A DNA stretch of 64,000 nucleotides from contig OX439047.1 in NCBI GenBank assembly GCA_949317995.1, positions 46,501,505 through 46,565,504 on the forward strand. Direction: 5' to 3'. Below the pieces are notes generated by a model. That model saw nothing but the letters and a program-made list of their open reading frames with translations. It was not told the DNA's origin and ran no database searches. The position numbers and the translations under genes were made by a program. Below, one piece after another: positions 59,259 to 64,000 of this stretch. The number at the start of each line of letters is the position of its first letter. Position 1 is the first letter of the stretch. This DNA comes from Acholoe squamosa. Taxonomy: Eukaryota > Annelida > Polychaeta > Phyllodocida > Polynoidae.

Positions 59259-62207
59259 ATGGCTGAGGAATCCGTAGCTGCAGCCAAGCTATCCGGTGAC
59301 CCGGATAAGCTGACTCCGTCCGCAGAAGCTTTTCCGGAAGCTTTGTCGCCTGTTACACAGGAAGAGAGCGAGATGATGGACGTGGAGGAACCCACGGATC
59401 GCTCGTTCGAGGAGAAGCTGGCTTCATTCTCACTAAATGAGCCAGAGAAACTATTATCTCCACTCCCGGCCGAGGGATCCGGAGCGACTGCGAGTGCTGA
59501 ACCCGCAGCGACAGAGTCCGAAACTACCCAAGTTGACGGACAGAAGGATGAGTGGAAGCCAGCAGTGGCGGAGCCTTTTCCAGCTAGCTACGATGGTCGC
59601 TACCTGTATGTCCACCCGGAACTGCAGGCACAAGTGACCTACGCGGACGGGACACCAGTCAGGATGGACCCGAAAGTCAGGATAGCTATCGAGGGCGTCA
59701 TGGCTCCCGAACAGCTGACCAGGATGCCTCCCGAGTGGCTTCGAGACTGGCCGTGGTTCCAAAGGGGACTTATGGTGGACGCTGGTTTCCGTGAAACCGT
59801 GTATGCAGCTAACCGAGCCTTCGAGCTCGGAGCGTATCCGAAGCCTGACAAATCCCTGTGGAACGTCAAGGCTACGAACATCAACTGGGTAGGCTGTGTC
59901 TGGGATACCGATGGCCAGACCTACCCACGCCCTAGTGCTACCCGGACGCCGTGCCGGACCACTAAGGAATTCCGGGAGGCCGCTGCTAACTTCGAGCAGT
60001 GGGATGACGGTTACTACATAACCGAACAGGAATTGGTGGATGTCCAGAACAATTCACTAATCGGATTGGACCGAGCTGCAGCCCTTTGGACGGTTATTGT
60101 CCGCCGTATGACTGCCGAACAGGAGGCACAGGAAGAGGCTAAGAGGGCCGCGGAAGCACCCGCACCTCCTATCCACGACCTGAAGCTTGCCACCAGAAGC
60201 TCCGCCAGTGCTACATCAGCTACCGGCAGCACTACTACCCCAGTAGAAGCCACGACCTCCAGCACATCCGGAACCCAGGAACCGGAGGAAGACTGGAAGG
60301 TCAGTAAGAACCGACGATCCGCTGCTCGGAAGCTCAAGAATCTCCCGGATTCTGCGAGAGCCGAGCCGAAACCCAGCACCTCAACCACTGGTAGTACTGC
60401 CATGGAGGTTGAGTCGTCTGACGAGGAGTCGGTGCACGAATCCTCGGTTGAGTATGATGAGAAGGCCACTCCATCAACTCAAACCGAGGCCGAACGTTGG
60501 GCTAACGCCAAATCCGGATTCAAAACCCGGATTCCGACGTGTTTCTCCGACTGTGCGTACGGAGTTAAGAAGGACGGCTCTACCCTCTATGCCTGTCCAG
60601 ACTCAATCAATAAGAACGATGAGTCGGATGATGAAGATTGGATGCGTCTTTCGGACGAGGACCCAAATCCGAGCAAAGCCTATCGAAAGATGTGGCTTAT
60701 GCTAAACCACACCGAAGGGTATTATACTTATACCCAGAGGAGGAAGCTGCGTTGGGCTTTAGAGAAGTGGTACGGCGATGATCAAAAGTCCTGTCCCTTG
60801 TCTATCTGCCAGGATGCGAGTGATGTCTCGATCCGGACCTGGAGTACTCCAGCCCGGTTCCAACGGCATCTGGTAGAGGCCCACTTCCACCATCACCCGG
60901 TTTACATCTGTGATCCGAGTTATGGTAAGAAGGGCAAGAAGTGTACTACTAAGGTGCAATACAACCGACGTAGTGATCTGGCTAGACACCAGAAGAAATG
61001 CCACGCAGAAGGTTTGGACGGGGCACGGAAGCGCATCATGGAGCTTCATCAGGAACTCATGAAGGAGTTCGACAGTCTGAGCGAGGATGCTTGGTCTAAG
61101 ATCCGACCAGGGGACCAAGTCCTCTGCGAAGTTCCGAAGACCAAGGATTCGAAACTCCGAGCAAAGATAGTCCTGACTCCTGGAAAGGGTAAACTGGACA
61201 TGCACGAGTCTCTCTGGCAGAAATGCGAGGAATCCGGAAAGGATGCAAAGAGAGCTCGTGAAAGGAGCAGGAGAGATCAGAACCGTGGCGGCAACGGTAA
61301 TGGTCAGAGCACGACTAAACCGAAAGTCAGAGCAGAGGACCGTTCCAGGTCCCCTCTGGCAAGGCACCCCGCAGAGCAGGCTCAGGGCACTCCGGTGTTC
61401 AAGAAGCCCGAACCTGCCGGATACGCTGGAGCCGTATCTAAACCTGGGAAAGTGAGTTCTCGAAACTTTCCGTCCTTAAACCAGGGACCTGGACCTGAGA
61501 GCCAGACCTTGGTGGTAGGAAAGGATGGTCGCCTTATGCCAAAGAAGACCACCGCATCTGCTGCCGCCGGATCTGCATCCGCTCCAGCCGCCCCACCAGT
61601 TACCTTTACCCAGGAGCAGTTAAACATGTACCTGCAAATGGGACTGAAACAGAATGTACCACCTGCCTTCTGTGTACCAACGACAGGTGTGTCCGGAAGT
61701 CCTAAACCCGGAAGTGGTCCACAGGCCGCCTCGACTCCTCCCAAGGCTGTCGCTGCACCTGAGAAACCAAAGGACGCTATTACCATTAAAACCGGTAATG
61801 CGGAAGTTTGGTTCGAGAAGTCTCGCCAAGGGGAGGCAGATGTCCAGAAGGCCATCTACACCCATTGGGAGAAGTGCGTTCGTGAAAAAGCGATTGAGTT
61901 TCATCAGGGTCTCCTAAACGAAACTCTGTTGTGCATGAAACAGGTGGGCGACGCTGAAAAGCAACGTCTCGAGACTCTCATCCGGGACGATGTAAAAGCC
62001 CAGGAGGTCGCTGCCGCAGCTGCCCAGGAAAAAGCAGCTATGGATGTGCACGTGTTGGAGAAACGTGTAAAGGAGGAGATCACTCGGAACACCAATCTGA
62101 ACACTAAGTTCATGAGGGTGTTCGGAGTCGACTTGGACGAGTGGGACGGCACTCCCGAGTCGGCTCTAGCTCTTCTGAAGAAGAAGCATGCTAAGAAATC
62201 CGTTTAA
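59259..62207 (+). CDS. ORF3: large accessory protein of unknown function with two C2H2-like zinc clusters
   Basis: 982 aa from the ATG at 59259, which has G at -3 and +4. An in-frame GTG lies at 59241. Order: acidic N-terminus (1-100); a Trp-rich, probably folded region (105-290; PPEWLRDWPWFQRGL, WDTDGQTYPRP); Ser/Thr/Ala-rich linker (300-400); a second folded region with C512-X4-C517-X19-H537-X4-H542 and C551-X10-C562-X14-H577-X4-H582; a basic/SR stretch (ERSRRDQ, RSRSP, 660-705); Pro/Ala-rich linker; and a helical Ala/Glu/Lys C-terminus (about 845-980). There is no signal peptide or membrane helix, so it is not an envelope. It is GC-richer than gag-pol. The zinc clusters and basic tract suggest nucleic-acid binding. 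I recognise no family. Confidence 0.85.
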   Translation: MAEESVAAAKLSGDPDKLTPSAEAFPEALSPVTQEESEMMDVEEPTDRSFEEKLASFSLNEPEKLLSPLPAEGSGATASAEPAATESETTQVDGQKDEWKPAVAEPFPASYDGRYLYVHPELQAQVTYADGTPVRMDPKVRIAIEGVMAPEQLTRMPPEWLRDWPWFQRGLMVDAGFRETVYAANRAFELGAYPKPDKSLWNVKATNINWVGCVWDTDGQTYPRPSATRTPCRTTKEFREAAANFEQWDDGYYITEQELVDVQNNSLIGLDRAAALWTVIVRRMTAEQEAQEEAKRAAEAPAPPIHDLKLATRSSASATSATGSTTTPVEATTSSTSGTQEPEEDWKVSKNRRSAARKLKNLPDSARAEPKPSTSTTGSTAMEVESSDEESVHESSVEYDEKATPSTQTEAERWANAKSGFKTRIPTCFSDCAYGVKKDGSTLYACPDSINKNDESDDEDWMRLSDEDPNPSKAYRKMWLMLNHTEGYYTYTQRRKLRWALEKWYGDDQKSCPLSICQDASDVSIRTWSTPARFQRHLVEAHFHHHPVYICDPSYGKKGKKCTTKVQYNRRSDLARHQKKCHAEGLDGARKRIMELHQELMKEFDSLSEDAWSKIRPGDQVLCEVPKTKDSKLRAKIVLTPGKGKLDMHESLWQKCEESGKDAKRARERSRRDQNRGGNGNGQSTTKPKVRAEDRSRSPLARHPAEQAQGTPVFKKPEPAGYAGAVSKPGKVSSRNFPSLNQGPGPESQTLVVGKDGRLMPKKTTASAAAGSASAPAAPPVTFTQEQLNMYLQMGLKQNVPPAFCVPTTGVSGSPKPGSGPQAASTPPKAVAAPEKPKDAITIKTGNAEVWFEKSRQGEADVQKAIYTHWEKCVREKAIEFHQGLLNETLLCMKQVGDAEKQRLETLIRDDVKAQEVAAAAAQEKAAMDVHVLEKRVKEEITRNTNLNTKFMRVFGVDLDEWDGTPESALALLKKKHAKKSV

Positions 62208-63727
62208 GCATGCTAGGGTTATTTCTTCCATAATTTTTTTTTCCAACACCAAATGACCAGATATAGTCTTTGCGGAACCCTATAGGTCTGCGAATGTTTT
62301 ATTCACTAGTGTATGAACACCTATGGTATGTGTTCCGGGTTCCTTTGACCAGTCTATTATATAATTCAGGTTGTATAACTTTTATTGCACCCTGAATAGC
62401 CTATTCGGATTTATAACTTCATCCATGAACAATCCGATAGTAGACTTGCTGCTGTGAGACGTATCCGGATGCCAGTTCCAGACTCCTGCTGTTACCCGTG
62501 CTAACCACTTACTAGGATGGACTTTACGATTTACCTCTACAACTCATCTGTACTCCCGAATGGACTTATATCAACTACTACTATTACTTCCGGATCAACC
62601 TATATCGGACTATTATTTACTTATGTCAACTAAGCTTAAAAAGGATTACGTTCTCTACATAGTTGACACATCCGGACTATTATTCTACAAATCTACACCA
62701 TTCGGATAAACTACAAACTTTAGCACTACTAGAGGATTGTGGGTAGCTGCCCCAAAATCAACTACCGTGTTCACTCTATATAAGGAAACTATAAACTTTA
62801 GCACGTCCATCCCGTGGTTAGCTGACCACACCTACCTACTAGTACCCGGAGGATACAGCAGAAGACTTCAGCAGCATTTATAATTCCTGTATATTGTATA
62901 TAATGTCATATCTCTATTTTTCTATAATATTATATGTATGTGCATATCCACTAGATACATATTATGATATGGGTACATAGATATTTTCTTGAAACGGATC
63001 TCTGATTATTATTAGTATTCATATTATAAGATCCGTTAAACCTCACCAGAAAACACATATTATTGTCCTGCGAGACAAATTATATAATAAGTATATTGAT
63101 CTGGTGCTATAAAGGTTATTAGATACACGGTGATAATATATCATTATTATATTCATTACCACACCGTGAATTTTTTTTATTTTTTTTCTCAAGTGTATGT
63201 TATAATTAACCCTATTCGTACTACTCACGAAATCTTTAACGGATTCGTATGATAATAATATACGACATGTCATTATATAGTGATGTTACTATAACAGTCT
63301 TCTTTAAGACTACATATTCAAATGTGGTGTTAATAACTACAAACACACATACGGATGTTATTATGTGATATATTTTATTATCCACAGTTCCGTTACACAT
63401 AGCTGTCATCATCACATGTATACGATTCATATTACTTGTCTTATTAATTATACCTGAAATATAATACAATATTATGTGGTATAATAATTAAATAGACAGT
63501 TCCGTTTCACATAACTGTCTCTTCTTCAAGTAATTCGTATAATATTTCAACATCCTAATCGTTATATGTAACTACATTTCACTATCGAATATATATATAT
63601 GACATCCGGTTCACAATTTATTTGGTGTTAATGTTATACCTATGGTTGTACCTCTATTACTAAAGGTTTAGACATGTAGAAATGTTATCCTAGTAATATT
63701 ATATGTATAACACCCTCCTAAATGTCT
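62208..63727 (+). other. AT-rich 3' region of the retrotransposon
   Basis: 1.5 kb without a supported ORF. It has paired words: ACTTTAGCAC twice (about 62718, 62791), CGGACTATTATT twice (about 62605, 62673) and two diverged copies of CAGTTCCGTTACACATAGCTG (63385, 63497). Hairpins include AACGGATCT/AGATCCGTT (62993-63037) and CACGGTG/CACCGTG (63126-63168). It could be a 3' UTR with packaging or stability signals, or decayed sequence. Confidence 0.5.
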
Positions 63728-63737
63728 GGGGGAGTGG
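63728..63737 (+). promoter_or_regulatory. Polypurine tract
   Basis: GGGGGAGTGG directly precedes the 3' LTR, in the position of the plus-strand primer. It contains one T, so it is not a pure purine run. Confidence 0.75.
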
Positions 63738-64000
63738 TGTAGAGGTACACGTTACTAAACCATAGGAGTTGGGTACCGTCTGACGTGGCGGGTGAGTCGA
63801 GTCGTCGGACGTTCCTCAGGTTCCGGATAGGTGGCAGCACCGATCCGGGTCTGTGGGGACATCTGACGACGAACACCTGGGTCCGTATATAAAGCCCAGG
63901 GCTCAGCCGCTACGTCAGAGGCCCTTCTGGCCTCCACACCATGTAAACCACTGTCTTTTAATATTAGCTGCCTCTTTGATATCATCCGGCAGCCGTGAGT
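63738..64000 (+). repeat. 3' LTR (truncated by the window end)
   Basis: The first 263 bp of the LTR, identical to 51388-51650 except at 63784. It includes the TATA box. The remaining 114 or so bases with the poly(A) signal lie beyond the window. Confidence 0.95.

Larger units (their letters stand above)
51388..64000 (+). mobile_element. Ty3/gypsy-type LTR retrotransposon with a third ORF (3' LTR cut by window end)
   Basis: Order: LTR, primer-binding site, gag, pol (PR-RT-RNase H-IN), extra ORF, polypurine tract, LTR. RNase H before integrase places it with Ty3/gypsy rather than copia. If the 3' LTR is full length the element is about 12.7 kb, long for the group because of the extra ORF and a 1.5 kb 3' region. 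The main ORFs have no internal stop, and the comparable LTR parts differ at one base, so insertion looks recent. The flanking duplication cannot be tested because the right flank is off-window. The word CCGGA is conspicuous in LTR, ORFs and 3' region alike. Confidence 0.92.

Noticed and set aside
60759-61367. Long minus-strand ORFs over ORF3 (also 60014-60469 and 61382-61855)
   Set aside because: They lie antisense to the strongly supported ORF3, in GC-rich sequence where stops are rare, and show no domain of their own.
59259-62207. ORF3 as a retroviral-type envelope gene
   Set aside because: No signal peptide, no hydrophobic fusion or anchor segment, no cleavage site pattern.

Overview
This window looks like nuclear DNA from an animal, probably an invertebrate. 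The evidence is split genes with GT-AG introns encoding tandem immunoglobulin (Ig) domains, long AT-rich intergenic DNA, microsatellites, many short inverted-repeat transposons, and a recent Ty3/gypsy-type LTR retrotransposon. There is no operon structure, and I saw no rRNA, tRNA or CRISPR. I could not fix the species or phylum.

Host genes. Two paralogous genes for Ig-domain proteins point at each other, tail to tail, about 31 kb apart. The left gene (+ strand) shows its last two exons (2350-2452 and 2748-3591), and its 5' part lies off the window or was not found. The right gene (- strand) shows three phase-compatible exons (41978-41848, 38721-38526, 35514-34526). Both end in the same pair of Ig folds with no membrane anchor. 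Both have an intron at the same site and phase inside the preceding Ig fold. A further intron is present in the left gene only.

Intergenic and intronic DNA (about 3.6-34 kb and 35-51 kb) is mostly transposon remains: (i) six copies or fragments of a TA-inserting element with ends GGTCGAATCCC, one nested in another; (ii) three 0.9-1.3 kb elements whose ends carry dense arrays of a short word, either GTGTTTAG or GTGTGTT; (iii) a 5.2 kb element with inverted arms of about 1.25 kb, holding a dead pogo/Tigger-type transposase and a nested TTAA element; (iv) a 1.3 kb element with eight copies of one 15-mer, inserted in a repeat whose unoccupied relative is also in the window; (v) several other inverted-repeat elements and hairpins.

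Right end (51388-64000). A nearly complete, apparently young Ty3/gypsy-type retrotransposon of about 12.7 kb. In order it has a 5' LTR, primer-binding site, gag (868 aa, long coiled coil, CCHC knuckle), pol in the -1 frame (protease, RT, RNase H, integrase with GPF motif and AT-hook tail), a separate GC-rich promoter-like block, a third large ORF (982 aa from its ATG), a 1.5 kb AT-rich 3' region, a polypurine tract, and the start of the 3' LTR. The two LTRs differ at one base over the 263 bp that can be compared. The third ORF sits where env would be, but has no signal peptide or membrane segment. It has two unusual Cys2-His2 zinc-binding clusters, an SR/basic stretch and a C-terminal helical region. 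This ORF and its apparent private promoter are the best candidate here for an undescribed system.
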